64,000 nt of DNA from Streptomyces sp. HM190 (GTDB lineage: Bacteria; Actinomycetota; Actinomycetes; Streptomycetales; Streptomycetaceae): contig NZ_CP047318.1 of assembly GCF_009857135.1 (NCBI RefSeq), positions 1,798,001 to 1,862,000 on the forward strand. The letters are read 5' to 3'. A program made the position numbers and the translations under genes. Under the pieces are notes generated by a model. That model worked only from the letters and a program-made list of their open reading frames with translations. It was not told the origin of the DNA and made no database searches. Positions 29,347 through 37,940 of this stretch are shown here, piece after piece (the stretch's first letter is position 1; each line of letters opens with the position of its first letter).

Positions 29347-31338
29347 ATGAGCAACCGGAGTGCCGGCCAGGGCGGGAGCGTGCGGTGGGGGGACGTCCTG
29401 TTCTCCGCGGTCGCCACCGTGAGCTGGTCGTTGATCGGGATGGCGGGCACGGCGGCGCTCGGTCTGCATCTGCTGGAGGCCGACGCGGCGGGCGAACTCG
29501 GGCCGATGACCGCGGCGCTCGTGGCGCTCGGTGCGGGCGGGTCGGTGACCCCGTCCGGCGATGTGTCCGTCTTCGGGCTGGAAGGAGCCCGGGCCACGAC
29601 CGCCATCGAGATCACGCCACTGGGGGTCGGCCTCGTGGGGGCGCTCCTGCTGGCCTGGCTCTTCCTGCGCTCGCTGCGCGGCGCGGGAGTTGTCGTCACC
29701 GCGGCCGAACTCCTCGCCCGGGTGGGCACGGTGGTCGTCCTCTTCGCGGCGCTGATGGGCGGCCTGGCGTATGCCGGGCAGACCGTGATCACCCTGGACG
29801 GCGGCGACCTGGGTCTCGACGAGCTGCCCGGCGGGGGTGACCTGGGCGGTGTCGGGATCCCCGGGCTCGGCGACATCGGGGACCTCGGCGGCCTGCTCCC
29901 GGACCGGCTCGGCGGCCTCGTCGGGGCCGACGCGAGGGTGGGCTTCACCGTCGACGCGGCGCCCACGGTGCTGGGCGGCCTGCTGTGGTGCCTCGGGGTG
30001 CTGCTGGTCGCCCTGCTGGCCTCGCGCCGCACCCCCCTGCCGCGCGGCCTCGACGCCGTGCACCGGGTGGTACGGCCCGCGGTGTCCTCCGTGGTCGCCG
30101 TACTGCTGGTGGCGGTCGCGGCGGGGCTCGCGGCGGCGGCGTACGCGGCGGTCGGTGACCCCCATCCGCGGCGGATCGTCGGGGCGGCCCTGCTCGGAGC
30201 GCCCAACGGCGTCTGGCTCGGTGTCCCCCTCGGCCTGTTCGTCCCCTGGGACGGCAGGGCCACGGGAGCGCTCGCGAACCTGCTGCCCGACCCGCTCGAC
30301 GCACTGCTGCGGGTCGACGCCGACGAACCCGTCACGCTGGGCCGCCTGGCCGAACTGGACTCCAGGGTGTGGCTGTTGGGTGTGGCGGCCGCCCTGATGA
30401 TGCTGTGCGCGGGGGCCCTGACCGCCGTGCGTACGCCTTTCGCCGGGCGGGGGTCTCCCCCGGCCGACGGGGGTGCGGATGGTGCGGGCGCACGGGGCGG
30501 GGGCGCGCTCGGGTTCGCGGGGCGCTGCGCACTTCGGCTGGGTGTGGCGACGGCGGTGGCGCTGCCTCTTCTTGTCCTGCTGACGGAGGTGTCGGTGGAC
30601 GCGTCGCTGGCCGTGCTCGGCATCGACGCGTTCGACGCGGGCATCGAGCTGCACGGGCGGGCGGCTACGGCTCTCGTGCTGGGCGCGGTGTGGGGTGCGG
30701 GTGCGGGCGCCGCCGGGACGCTGCTGGCGTGCGCCACCGGGGCGGCCGGCCGCCGGGTCGCTCCCCTGGCCCTCGGTGCCCTCGGCCCGGCGCCGGCCGC
30801 CGGGGTGTCCGCCTCGGCGGGCTCGCCCTCGGGTCCGTACACGCCGGGGACGCCGTACCGGCCCCCGAACCCGGACACCAACCCCTATCTGCGGGTGCCG
30901 GAGGGGCTGCTGCGACCGGGGCAGGACGGGGAGGCCGGAGGGGCCGGGGCGGCCGGGGCGGAGCGTGGTGGGAGCGGGCGCAGGGCGGCCGGGGAGGACC
31001 GGGGGGCGGGCAGCGAGCGAGAGGTGGCCGGGGAGGACCAGGCGGCGGGACGTGGCGGTGGGCCGGGGCCCGAGGGGCGGCGGCCGCCTGATGTGTACGA
31101 CGCGCCCACGGTGGCGCGGCGGTTCACGAAGCCGCCTCGCCGACCGGGGCAGCGGCCGGGGCCGGGCGCGGGGTCGGGGTCGGGGGCCGGTGGCGGGTCA
31201 GGTGCTGGTGGCGGGTCGAGGGCCGGGGCCGGGCGGTGGCCTGCTCCGCCTCCGCCGCCGGACGAGGGGCCGCCTCCGCCTCCGCCGCCCCCACCGCCCT
31301 CACCGGCGCCGCCGGGACCGGGGCCGCGGGGTCGTTGA
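29347..31338 (+). CDS. Streptophobe-family membrane protein
   Basis: A 663-residue, very hydrophobic protein of the Streptomyces streptophobe type, function unknown. About ten membrane segments lie between residues 15 and 480 (VLFSAVATVSWSLIGMAGTAALGL, GLVGALLLAWLFL, TVLGGLLWCLGVLLVALLA and others). A Gly/Leu/Asp-rich extracellular-looking loop (GGDLGLDELPGGGDLGG) sits near 160-200. The last 130 residues are a Gly/Ala/Pro-rich tail ending in PPPPP runs. The ATG at 29347 is chosen because the frame before it has no hydrophobic or conserved content. Confidence 0.8.
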   Translation: MSNRSAGQGGSVRWGDVLFSAVATVSWSLIGMAGTAALGLHLLEADAAGELGPMTAALVALGAGGSVTPSGDVSVFGLEGARATTAIEITPLGVGLVGALLLAWLFLRSLRGAGVVVTAAELLARVGTVVVLFAALMGGLAYAGQTVITLDGGDLGLDELPGGGDLGGVGIPGLGDIGDLGGLLPDRLGGLVGADARVGFTVDAAPTVLGGLLWCLGVLLVALLASRRTPLPRGLDAVHRVVRPAVSSVVAVLLVAVAAGLAAAAYAAVGDPHPRRIVGAALLGAPNGVWLGVPLGLFVPWDGRATGALANLLPDPLDALLRVDADEPVTLGRLAELDSRVWLLGVAAALMMLCAGALTAVRTPFAGRGSPPADGGADGAGARGGGALGFAGRCALRLGVATAVALPLLVLLTEVSVDASLAVLGIDAFDAGIELHGRAATALVLGAVWGAGAGAAGTLLACATGAAGRRVAPLALGALGPAPAAGVSASAGSPSGPYTPGTPYRPPNPDTNPYLRVPEGLLRPGQDGEAGGAGAAGAERGGSGRRAAGEDRGAGSEREVAGEDQAAGRGGGPGPEGRRPPDVYDAPTVARRFTKPPRRPGQRPGPGAGSGSGAGGGSGAGGGSRAGAGRWPAPPPPPDEGPPPPPPPPPPSPAPPGPGPRGR

Positions 31339-31509
31339 CGGGCCGGGCGCGGAGTGACCGGCGACGGTGGGAGGGGGGATTCCGGGGGTGCCCCGGCGCT
31401 TCGTACACGATCCGGTTCCCCGTCGGTCACTGGTAAACCCGGAGTTCTCCGTCCGCTGGGCGGACCTCAGGGGCGCAGGGTGCGGGGTGCCGGATACGGT
31501 TGGAGCATC

Positions 31510-32721
31510 ATGAGCGCTTCGCAGACCTCCTCTGACGTCCCCACTCTCCTCGTCAAGATCTTCGGCAAGGACAGGCCGGGCATCACCGCCGGACTGTTCG
31601 ACACCCTTGCCGCGTACTCCGTCGACGTGGTCGACATCGAGCAGGTCGTCACCCGTGGCCGGATCGTGCTCTGCGCCCTGGTGACCGTGCCGCCGGCCGG
31701 TCAGGAGGGCGATCTGCGGGCCACCGTCCACGGCTGGGCGGAGTCCATGAAGATGCAGGCGGAGATCATCTCCGGCCTGGGCGACAACCGGCCCCGCGGT
31801 CTCGGCCGCTCGCACGTCACCGTGCTGGGGCACCCCCTGACCGCCGAGTCCACGGCCCGGATCGCCGCGCGGATCACCGCGACCGGCGGCAACATCGACC
31901 GTATCTTCCGGCTCGCCAAGTATCCGGTGACGGCGGTGGAGTTCGCCGTGTCGGGCACCGAGCCGGAGACGCTGCGCACGGCCCTGGTGACCGAGTCGGT
32001 GGCACTCGGGGTGGATGTGGCGGTGGTCGCGGCGGGGCTGCACCGGCGGGCCCAGCGGCTGGTGGTCATGGACGTCGACTCCACGCTCATCCAGGACGAG
32101 GTGATCGAGCTCTTCGCGGCGCACGCCGGATGCGAGAAGGAGGTCGCCGAGGTGACGGCGGCCGCGATGCGCGGCGAGCTGGACTTCGAGCAGTCGCTGC
32201 ACGCGCGTGTGGCGCTGCTGGAGGGGCTCGACGCGTCGGTGGTGGACAAGGTGCGCAGCGAGGTACGGCTCACGCCGGGCGCGCGCACGCTGATCCGCAC
32301 ACTGAAGCGGCTCGGTTTCCAGGTCGGTGTCGTCTCGGGCGGCTTCACCCAGGTCACGGACGATCTGAAGGACCGGCTGGGGCTGGACTTCGCGCAGGCC
32401 AACACCTTGGAGATCGTCGACGGCAAGCTGACCGGCCGGGTCGTCGGGGAGATCGTGGACCGCGCGGGCAAGGCGCGGCTGCTGCGCCGGTTCGCCGCGG
32501 AGGCGGGGGTGCCGCTGGCGCAGACCGTGGCGATCGGCGACGGCGCGAACGACCTCGACATGCTCAACGCGGCCGGTCTGGGCGTCGCCTTCAACGCCAA
32601 GCCGGTCGTACGGGAGGCCGCGCACACCGCGGTGAACTTCCCGTTCCTCGACACCGTGCTCTACCTCCTCGGCGTGACGCGGGAAGAGGTCGAGGCGGCG
32701 GACACGCACGACGAGCAGTGA
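31510..32721 (+). CDS. serB: Phosphoserine phosphatase SerB with ACT domains
   Basis: Catalyses the last step of serine synthesis, phosphoserine to serine. The 403-residue protein has two N-terminal ACT domains (about 12-90 and 97-170; LLVKIFGKDRPGITAGLFDTL) and a C-terminal HAD domain. The HAD motifs are VVMDVDSTLIQDEVIE (nucleophile Asp), VVSGGFTQV and AIGDGANDLDML. ACT domains suggest serine or other amino-acid feedback. The start ATG at 31510 has TTGGAG 6 bases upstream and a -10-like TACGGT 9 bases before it. A strong terminator follows. Confidence 0.96.
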   Translation: MSASQTSSDVPTLLVKIFGKDRPGITAGLFDTLAAYSVDVVDIEQVVTRGRIVLCALVTVPPAGQEGDLRATVHGWAESMKMQAEIISGLGDNRPRGLGRSHVTVLGHPLTAESTARIAARITATGGNIDRIFRLAKYPVTAVEFAVSGTEPETLRTALVTESVALGVDVAVVAAGLHRRAQRLVVMDVDSTLIQDEVIELFAAHAGCEKEVAEVTAAAMRGELDFEQSLHARVALLEGLDASVVDKVRSEVRLTPGARTLIRTLKRLGFQVGVVSGGFTQVTDDLKDRLGLDFAQANTLEIVDGKLTGRVVGEIVDRAGKARLLRRFAAEAGVPLAQTVAIGDGANDLDMLNAAGLGVAFNAKPVVREAAHTAVNFPFLDTVLYLLGVTREEVEAADTHDEQ

Positions 32722-32750
32722 GCGTCGTCGACAGCGTGTGACGATGCGGG

Positions 32751-32781
32751 AAGGCCCGGCAGCGCAGTGCTGCCGGGCCTT
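32751..32781. terminator. Stem-loop terminator after serB
   Basis: Perfect 13-bp stem AAGGCCCGGCAGC/GCTGCCGGGCCTT with a 5-base loop, between serB (+) and the SixA gene (-). Confidence 0.9.
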
Positions 32782-32852
32782 CGCCGTGCCGTGTGCCGTG
32801 TGCGCTGTGCCGTGCGGCGGGACACCGGGGTGCCGGGGTGCCCCCGGGCCGG

Positions 32853-33371
32853 TTACTCCGTGGGCGCCCAGTAGTCGACGAGGGTGCCGACGCCGGGTTC
32901 CAGGCTCTTCCAGGACCCCTCGAAGGTGATCACGGCGTAGGCGGCGGCCGGGAAGTCGCGGCGGCTCATGCGCTCGCGGGCGTTGCCCTCGGAGTGGCCG
33001 GCGAGGATCTCGGCGAGCGCTTGGACGCCGGGGTTGTGACCGACCAGGAGGACGGTCTGCGCGTCGTCCGGGGTCTCGTTGAGCAGGGCGATCAGGTCGC
33101 CGGGAGAGGCCTCGTAGATCCGCTCCTCGTAGACGGTTTTCGGTCGCTCGGGCAGCTCGTGGACGGCCAGCTTCCAGGTCTCACGGGTCCGGACGGCGGT
33201 GGAGCAGAGGGCAAGGTCGAAGGAGATGCCGCTGTCGGCGAGCTTGCGTCCGGCGACGGCGGCGTCCATACGGCCCCGGTCGGCGAGGGGCCGCTCATGG
33301 TCGGACACCTGTGGCCAGTCGGCTTTCGCATGCCGGAAGAGGACAATCCTGCGGGGTTCTGCGACGCTCAT
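32853..33371 (-). CDS. SixA-type histidine phosphatase
   Basis: A 172-residue protein of the histidine-phosphatase superfamily. The catalytic RHG motif is RHAK (residues 13-16), the second arginine is in CSTAVRTRETW, and the second catalytic His is in LLVGHNPGVQALAE. The size and DHERPLADRG are typical of SixA, which removes phosphate from histidine on phosphotransfer proteins. The actual substrate here is unknown. ATG start. Confidence 0.92.
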   Translation of the reverse strand: MSVAEPRRIVLFRHAKADWPQVSDHERPLADRGRMDAAVAGRKLADSGISFDLALCSTAVRTRETWKLAVHELPERPKTVYEERIYEASPGDLIALLNETPDDAQTVLLVGHNPGVQALAEILAGHSEGNARERMSRRDFPAAAYAVITFEGSWKSLEPGVGTLVDYWAPTE

Positions 33372-33468
33372 GGGTCCCAGCTTCGCACGAAACAGGCCAT
33401 GGGGCGCAGGGAGTTGAAGTGCGGATATCCGCGGGCTGTGTCGGTGCCGCCGGGGGCCCGGCAGACCG

Positions 33469-33693
33469 TCACGGGACCAGGGCCGTCAGGAGCCGCTGGA
33501 TGCGCTCGACGACATGGGCGAGCAGGGGGTCACCGCTCGCCGCGTGGGCGTCCGCGGGGTTGAGGATCAGCAGCAGGAGCGTGACGAAGCCGAGGGCGGG
33601 CAGGGCGAGGGCCCACCAGGGGAGGCGGATGTCCACGCCGCCCGTGGGTACCGGGGCCACCGGGTGGGGTCGCGTGTGCGTACGGGCCGACAT
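33469..33693 (-). CDS. Small single-pass membrane protein, unknown
   Basis: A 74-residue protein with a basic, Pro-rich N-terminus (MSARTHTRPHPVAPVPTGG), one strong membrane segment (LPWWALALPALGFVTLLLLIL) and a short amphipathic C-terminal tail (PLLAHVVERIQRLLTALV). The ATG at 33693 is chosen over the longer frame because that extension reads as Arg/Gly noise. No family I can name. It lies just upstream of the SixA gene on the same strand. Confidence 0.65.
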   Translation of the reverse strand: MSARTHTRPHPVAPVPTGGVDIRLPWWALALPALGFVTLLLLILNPADAHAASGDPLLAHVVERIQRLLTALVP

Positions 33694-33932
33694 GCCGCCT
33701 CCGAGGTCTTCGCGTCGTCGGTGGCCGCTCCTCCGTAGGGTCCTCGCGAGTCCCCCGCGGCCACACCTCGAAGCTACGGAATCCGGGCGGCACGGCCCAT
33801 CCGGTGATCCACCCACTTCACCCTGAGTCTCACCCCCTAGGGGATGGGGGGTTAACCCCACCATGGAGGTGGGGCGCGGAGCCGTTCACGGGTGCGTGCA
33901 CCGCGGCACGCGCCGGGGCGTGCGCCCCGGGG

Positions 33933-34049
33933 TCACGGGGAGGCGATCGCCGCGATGATGCCGATGACGATGAAGATGGCGAGGAACGAGCCGAAGACCA
34001 CGAGCATCTTCTTCTGGCCGTTCTGGGGGTTCGGGTCGAGCACGGGCAT
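33933..34049 (-). CDS. 38-residue transporter-associated microprotein (SGM_5486 type)
   Basis: Translation of the minus strand gives a short polar start MPVLDPNPQNGQKK and one membrane helix MLVVFGSFLAIFIVIGIIAA, ending IASP. It matches my memory of the SGM_5486 transporter-associated family, which accompanies MFS genes in Streptomyces. It lies downstream of the MFS gene on the same strand, after a 318-bp GC-rich spacer. Too short for ordinary gene callers. Confidence 0.75.
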   Translation of the reverse strand: MPVLDPNPQNGQKKMLVVFGSFLAIFIVIGIIAAIASP

Positions 34050-34139
34050 GCGCCCAGTCTCGCACCCCGCCCCGCCGCGCTGCCCACGGGGTCGCCCCGG
34101 ACACCCGCCGGACGCCCTCGGCGTCCGCAGTCCCGGGCC

Positions 34140-34345
34140 CAGCCCCGAGCCCCGTGCCCTGTGCGCCGTGCGCCGCGCGCCGCGCGCCGCGCCTCACGGC
34201 CCATGCCCACGTTCCGTGCCCCATGCACCATGCCCCACGGCCTGTGCCCCACGGCCGTGGGCGGAAGCCGGCGGCCGTGGGCCGCGACCGTGGGCCGTGG
34301 GCCGTGGGCCGCGACCGTGGGCCGCGGGCGGCAGTCGGCGGTCGA
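34140..34345. repeat. GC-rich short-repeat spacer
   Basis: A low-complexity stretch between the MFS gene and the microprotein: CGCCGCG units at about 34160-34195, then direct copies of GTGGGCCGCGACC and CCGTGGG units at about 34270-34330. No coding sense and no clear terminator stem; probably slippage-generated filler. Confidence 0.6.
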
Positions 34346-34367
34346 CAGCCGTGCGTGGGGCACCGCC

Positions 34368-35864
34368 TCAGCGGGCCGTCACGGCGGTCTCGTCCTCGAT
34401 CATGCGGTCGCGGCCGGCCAGGGCGCCCACCGCGATCTGCGGGACCATCAGGGCCGCCATGAGGGCCAGGGGCAGGCCCCAGCCGCCGCTGTGCTGGTAG
34501 AGGACGCCGACGAGGAGCGGGCCGGGGATGGAGATCAGGTAGCCCGTGCTCTGCGCGAACGCGGACAGCTTGGCGACGCCCTCTCCGGTCCGGGCCCGCA
34601 TGCCGACCAGGGTGAGCGCGAGCGGGAAGGAGCAGTTGGAGACACCGAGCAGCAGCGCCCACACCCAGGCGCCGCCGGCCGGGGCGAGGTACAGACCGGC
34701 GTACGAGAGGAGTCCGCAGAGGCCGAGGGCGACCGCGATGGGCCCCTGGTGGGGCAGCCGGGTGGCGAGCCGGGGGATGACGAGGGCCAGCGGCACGCCC
34801 ATCACCATCGTCACGGCGAGCAGGACACCGGCCGTGTCCGCGGGGACCCCGGCGTCCCGGAAGATCTGCGGCATCCAGCCCATCGTGATGTAGGCGGCGG
34901 TGGCCTGGAGCCCGAAGAACACGGCGAGCGCCCAGGCGGTACGGCTCCGGGTGATGCGCGGCGCGGCGACGTCGTCCGGCACGGCCCCGGCCCCCCGGGG
35001 TGCGTCCCGGCGCGCGGACCCTGACCTGGTCGTCCCGTCCTTGCGCACGGACCCCGAACCGGCCACCGCCTCTCTGCGCACGGCCCCCGAGGTGACGGCC
35101 GGGTCCCTGCGCACGGCCCCCGAGGTGACGGCCGGGTCCCTGCGCACGGCCCCCGAGGTGACGGCCGGGGCCACGGCGGCGCCTTCGGCGGCACGCCCCG
35201 TGCCCCGCCCGCTCCCGTTCCGTACGAACGGCAGCCACGGCAGGACCGCGACCGCCGCGAGGGTCGCCCAGGCGGTGAGGCCGGTCTGCCAGCTGCCGCC
35301 GAGGGCCTCGGTCAGGGGGACGGTGACGGCCGCGGCGGCGGAGGTGCCGAGGGCCAGGGCCATGGAGTACAGGCCGGTCATGGAGCCCACCCGGTCGGGG
35401 AACCAGCTCTTGACGATGACCGGCATCAGGACGTTGCTGACGGCGATGCCCATGAGGGCGAGGGCGCTCGCGGCCACGAATCCGGCGGTGGTGCCGGTGT
35501 AGGGCCGGACGACCAGTCCGGTGGCGATCGCGGCCATGCCGGCGCACACCACGGCGGCCGGACCGAAGCGGCGGGCCAGCCGTGGGGCGAGGCTCCCGAA
35601 CACGGCGAAGCAGAGGGGCGGTACGGAGGTGAGGAGTCCGGCGACGCTGCCGCTCATGCCGAGACCGTCGCGGACCTCTTCGAGGAGGGCACCGAGGCTG
35701 GTGATGGCGGGCCGGAGGTTGAGGGCGGTCAGGGCGATGCCCAGGACCATCAGCCGGGTCGTCCACGCGCGCGTGCCCGGTCGCATGCGTCCGCCGGGGG
35801 GCTCGATCCGGTCGGGGACGGGGGTGGACACGGACGCAGTCCTCAGGGTTTCCTCGCTCGCCAT
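34368..35864 (-). CDS. MFS transporter, CynX/NimT type
   Basis: A 498-residue transporter with about 12 membrane helices. LNLRPAITSLGALLEEVRDGLG near the start is the mark of the cyanate/nitroimidazole-type (CynX/NimT) MFS group. The central cytoplasmic loop (about residues 225-300) is enlarged by PAVTSGAVRRD repeats. Substrate unknown. A -10 TATGAT lies 7 bases before the ATG at 35864, suggesting a leaderless mRNA. Divergent from a FadR-type regulator, which probably controls it. Confidence 0.92.
   Translation of the reverse strand: MASEETLRTASVSTPVPDRIEPPGGRMRPGTRAWTTRLMVLGIALTALNLRPAITSLGALLEEVRDGLGMSGSVAGLLTSVPPLCFAVFGSLAPRLARRFGPAAVVCAGMAAIATGLVVRPYTGTTAGFVAASALALMGIAVSNVLMPVIVKSWFPDRVGSMTGLYSMALALGTSAAAAVTVPLTEALGGSWQTGLTAWATLAAVAVLPWLPFVRNGSGRGTGRAAEGAAVAPAVTSGAVRRDPAVTSGAVRRDPAVTSGAVRREAVAGSGSVRKDGTTRSGSARRDAPRGAGAVPDDVAAPRITRSRTAWALAVFFGLQATAAYITMGWMPQIFRDAGVPADTAGVLLAVTMVMGVPLALVIPRLATRLPHQGPIAVALGLCGLLSYAGLYLAPAGGAWVWALLLGVSNCSFPLALTLVGMRARTGEGVAKLSAFAQSTGYLISIPGPLLVGVLYQHSGGWGLPLALMAALMVPQIAVGALAGRDRMIEDETAVTAR
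35074..35172 (-). repeat. Three tandem 33-bp repeats inside the MFS gene
   Basis: Three near-perfect copies of a 33-bp unit beginning CTGCGCACGGCCCCCGAGGT at 35074, 35107 and 35140. Being a multiple of three, they add 11-residue PAVTSGAVRRD units to the loop between the two six-helix halves without breaking the frame. Confidence 0.95.
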
Positions 35865-35871
35865 GCCTTAC

Positions 35872-35892
35872 ATCATAGAATCATAGGATGAT
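35872..35892. promoter_or_regulatory. Candidate FadR-family operator over the MFS -10
   Basis: ATCATAGAATCATAGGATGAT has ATCAT/ATGAT arms and two TATGAT copies on the minus strand; the nearer copy is the presumed MFS -10. A regulator bound here would block the MFS promoter. It lies 64 bp before the regulator gene on the other strand. Confidence 0.5.
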
Positions 35893-35955
35893 TGGTTGTC
35901 GAGTCTCCCGACGGGGCGGCCCCGCACTCCTCCCCCGGCCGTGCGAAGGTGTGCC

Positions 35956-36651
35956 ATGCCCCTGAGTCATCCCCGCCGTTCGGCGCTGTCGGAGCAGGTC
36001 ATCGCGGCGCTGCGGAACCAGATCACGTCGGGCGAGTGGCCGGTCGGCTCCCGCATCCCGACCGAGCCCGAGCTGGTCGAGCAGCTGGGCGTCGCCCGGA
36101 ACACGGTCCGCGAGGCCGTTCGGGCCCTCGCGCACAACGGTCTGCTGGACATCCGCCAGGGCTCCGGCACCTTCGTCGTCGCGACCAGCGAGCTGGCGGG
36201 GGTCATGCACCGCCGCTTCGCGGACGCCGACCCCCGGCACATCGCCGAGCTGCGTTCCGCGCTGGAGTCGAGCGCCGCGAAGCTGGCCGCCGAGCGGCGC
36301 ACCGAGAAGGACCTGAAGCAGCTGGACGCGCTCCTCGCCCGGCGTGAGGAGGCATGGGCGTCCGGCGACGCGGAGAGCTTCGTGTCGGCCGACGCGACCT
36401 TCCACCTGGCGGTGGTGGCCGCCTCCCACAACGACGTCGTCACGGCCGTCTACGCGGATCTGGGCGAGGTCCTGCGGGACTGGCTGCGCGACGACGTCGG
36501 CGCGGAGCTGACGCCGGAGACCTACATGGACCACACCCGGCTCGTGGACGCGATCCGCGCGGGCGACGCGCAGTCCGCGGCGGCGGAGGCGGCCGGCTAT
36601 CCGTTCCACTGCCGCCCCGGCGAGGTCAGTCGTCCGGCCGCTGGTGGCTGA
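35956..36651 (+). CDS. FadR-subfamily GntR transcriptional regulator
   Basis: A 231-residue regulator. The N-terminal winged HTH (about 8-75) reads LSEQVIAALRNQITSGEWPVGSRIPTEPELVEQLGVARNTVREAVRAL, typical of GntR. The C-terminal FCD ligand domain (about 90-215) has metal-site candidates in DATFHLAVVAASHN and DHTRLVDAIRAGD. It probably represses the divergent MFS gene. The start ATG at 35956 has GAAGGTG upstream. Its last 26 bases overlap a converging small gene. Confidence 0.92.
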   Translation: MPLSHPRRSALSEQVIAALRNQITSGEWPVGSRIPTEPELVEQLGVARNTVREAVRALAHNGLLDIRQGSGTFVVATSELAGVMHRRFADADPRHIAELRSALESSAAKLAAERRTEKDLKQLDALLARREEAWASGDAESFVSADATFHLAVVAASHNDVVTAVYADLGEVLRDWLRDDVGAELTPETYMDHTRLVDAIRAGDAQSAAAEAAGYPFHCRPGEVSRPAAGG

Positions 36652-37009
36652 ACCACACGGCGCGGACCTCCTTCCAGCAGCGCCCGGTGAACCGCACCGT
36701 CTGCGCGGGACCAGTCTCGACGGGGGCGCCGTCGCTGTCGATGTCCCACCAGCGCGCGCACTCGATGTGCAGGCGGACGCGGTCGGGGTCCGGGTAGGGG
36801 TTGAAGCAGTACCCGACCACCCGGGAGCCGACGATCGTGTGGTTGCAGGACGCCCCGAAGGGTTCGGGACGGTCGGCCGTCACACGCGTGTGCCCTGGTC
36901 CGGCCGGGTTCCGGGTCTCCCCGCGCGTGTGCGGGACGGCTTCGTACGGAAGGAACAGTACGAGAGCCAGGGCGACAGCCACGGGGGCGAAGCTGCGGGA
37001 CAGACGCAC
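36626..37009 (-). CDS. Secreted protein of unknown function
   Basis: A 127-residue protein with a signal peptide (MRLSRSFAPVAVALALVLFLPYEAVP). The mature part has four cysteines (ASCNHT, GYCFNP, IECARWW, GRCWKE), likely two disulfides, and ends AVWFSHQRPDD. No family recognised. ATG start with an AGGGAGACC stretch upstream. Its 3' end overlaps the FadR-type gene by 26 bp, tail to tail. Confidence 0.75.
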   Translation of the reverse strand: MRLSRSFAPVAVALALVLFLPYEAVPHTRGETRNPAGPGHTRVTADRPEPFGASCNHTIVGSRVVGYCFNPYPDPDRVRLHIECARWWDIDSDGAPVETGPAQTVRFTGRCWKEVRAVWFSHQRPDD

Positions 37010-37110
37010 AAGGGAGACCTCCTCGGCCGAGCGGCTGGGCGGTGTACGTCCAGCGTGCGCGGCATCCGGCCGGGGCGGCCCGTCGGATGGGCCGAACGGG
37101 GGACGTGCGA

Positions 37111-37140
37111 AGGGCCCGTGTCCGGGTGGACACGGGCCCT
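37111..37140 (-). terminator. Stem-loop terminator after fabI
   Basis: Perfect 12-bp stem GGGCCCGTGTCC/GGACACGGGCCC with a 4-base loop, about 28 bp past the fabI stop. Confidence 0.9.
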
Positions 37141-37167
37141 CGGCCGGCTGTCAGGCCGAGCGTGGCG

Positions 37168-37935
37168 TCACGCGCCGATCGCGTGCAGCCCGCCGTCGAC
37201 GTGGATGATCTCGCCGGTGGTCTTCGGGAACCAGTCGCTGAGCAGGGCGACGACACCGCGGCCGGCCGGCTCGGGGTCCTTGAGGTCCCACTCCAGGGGC
37301 GAACGGTGGTCCCACACGGAGGCCAGCTCGCCGAAGCCCGGGATGGACTTGGCGGCCATGGAGCCGATGGGGCCGGCGGAGATGAGGTTGCAGCGGATGT
37401 TCTGCTTGCCCAGGTCACGGGCCATGTAGCGGCTGGTGGCCTCCAGGGCGGCCTTGGCCGGACCCATCCAGTCGTACTGCGGCCAGGCGTACTGCGCGTC
37501 GAAGGTGAGGCCGACGACCGAGCCGCCGTTCTGCATCAGCGGCAGGCAGGCCATGGTCAGCGACTTCAGGGAGTACGCCGAGACGTGCATGGCGGTTGCG
37601 ACGGACTCGAACGGCGTGTTGAGGAAGTTGCCGCCGAGCGCGTCCTGCGGGGCGAAGCCGATGGAGTGGACGACGCCGTCGAGGCCGCCGAGCTCCTCAC
37701 CGACGACGTCGGCCAGGCGCCCGAGGTGCTCCTCGTTGGTGACGTCGAGCTCGATGACCTTGGTGGGCTTCGGGAGCTTCTTGGCGATGCGCTCGGTCAG
37801 CGTGGGCCGGGGGAAGGCGGTGAGAATGATCTCCGCGCCCTGCTCCTGGGCCAGCTTGGCGGTGTGGAAGGCGATGGAGGACTCCATCAGCACACCGGTG
37901 ATCAGGACGCGCTTGCCCTCGAGGATTCCGCTCAT
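37168..37935 (-). CDS. fabI: Enoyl-ACP reductase (NADH), FabI/InhA type
   Basis: Reduces enoyl-ACP in the last step of each fatty-acid elongation cycle. The 255-residue SDR-fold protein has the FabI glycine motif in LITGVLMESSIAFHTAK, SIGFAPQDALGG, the catalytic Tyr and Lys spaced as YDWMGPAK (Y-x6-K, not the Y-x3-K of other SDRs), and ISAGPI. It closely resembles InhA-type reductases, the target class of isoniazid and triclosan. It lies 5 bp downstream of fabG on the same strand, so the two form one operon. Confidence 0.96.
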   Translation of the reverse strand: MSGILEGKRVLITGVLMESSIAFHTAKLAQEQGAEIILTAFPRPTLTERIAKKLPKPTKVIELDVTNEEHLGRLADVVGEELGGLDGVVHSIGFAPQDALGGNFLNTPFESVATAMHVSAYSLKSLTMACLPLMQNGGSVVGLTFDAQYAWPQYDWMGPAKAALEATSRYMARDLGKQNIRCNLISAGPIGSMAAKSIPGFGELASVWDHRSPLEWDLKDPEPAGRGVVALLSDWFPKTTGEIIHVDGGLHAIGA

Positions 37936-37940
37936 GGTGA

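Noticed and set aside
33804..35766. Long Arg/Pro/Gly frames on both strands around the MFS gene
   Set aside because: GC-rich shadow frames; only the MFS frame contains membrane helices and family motifs.
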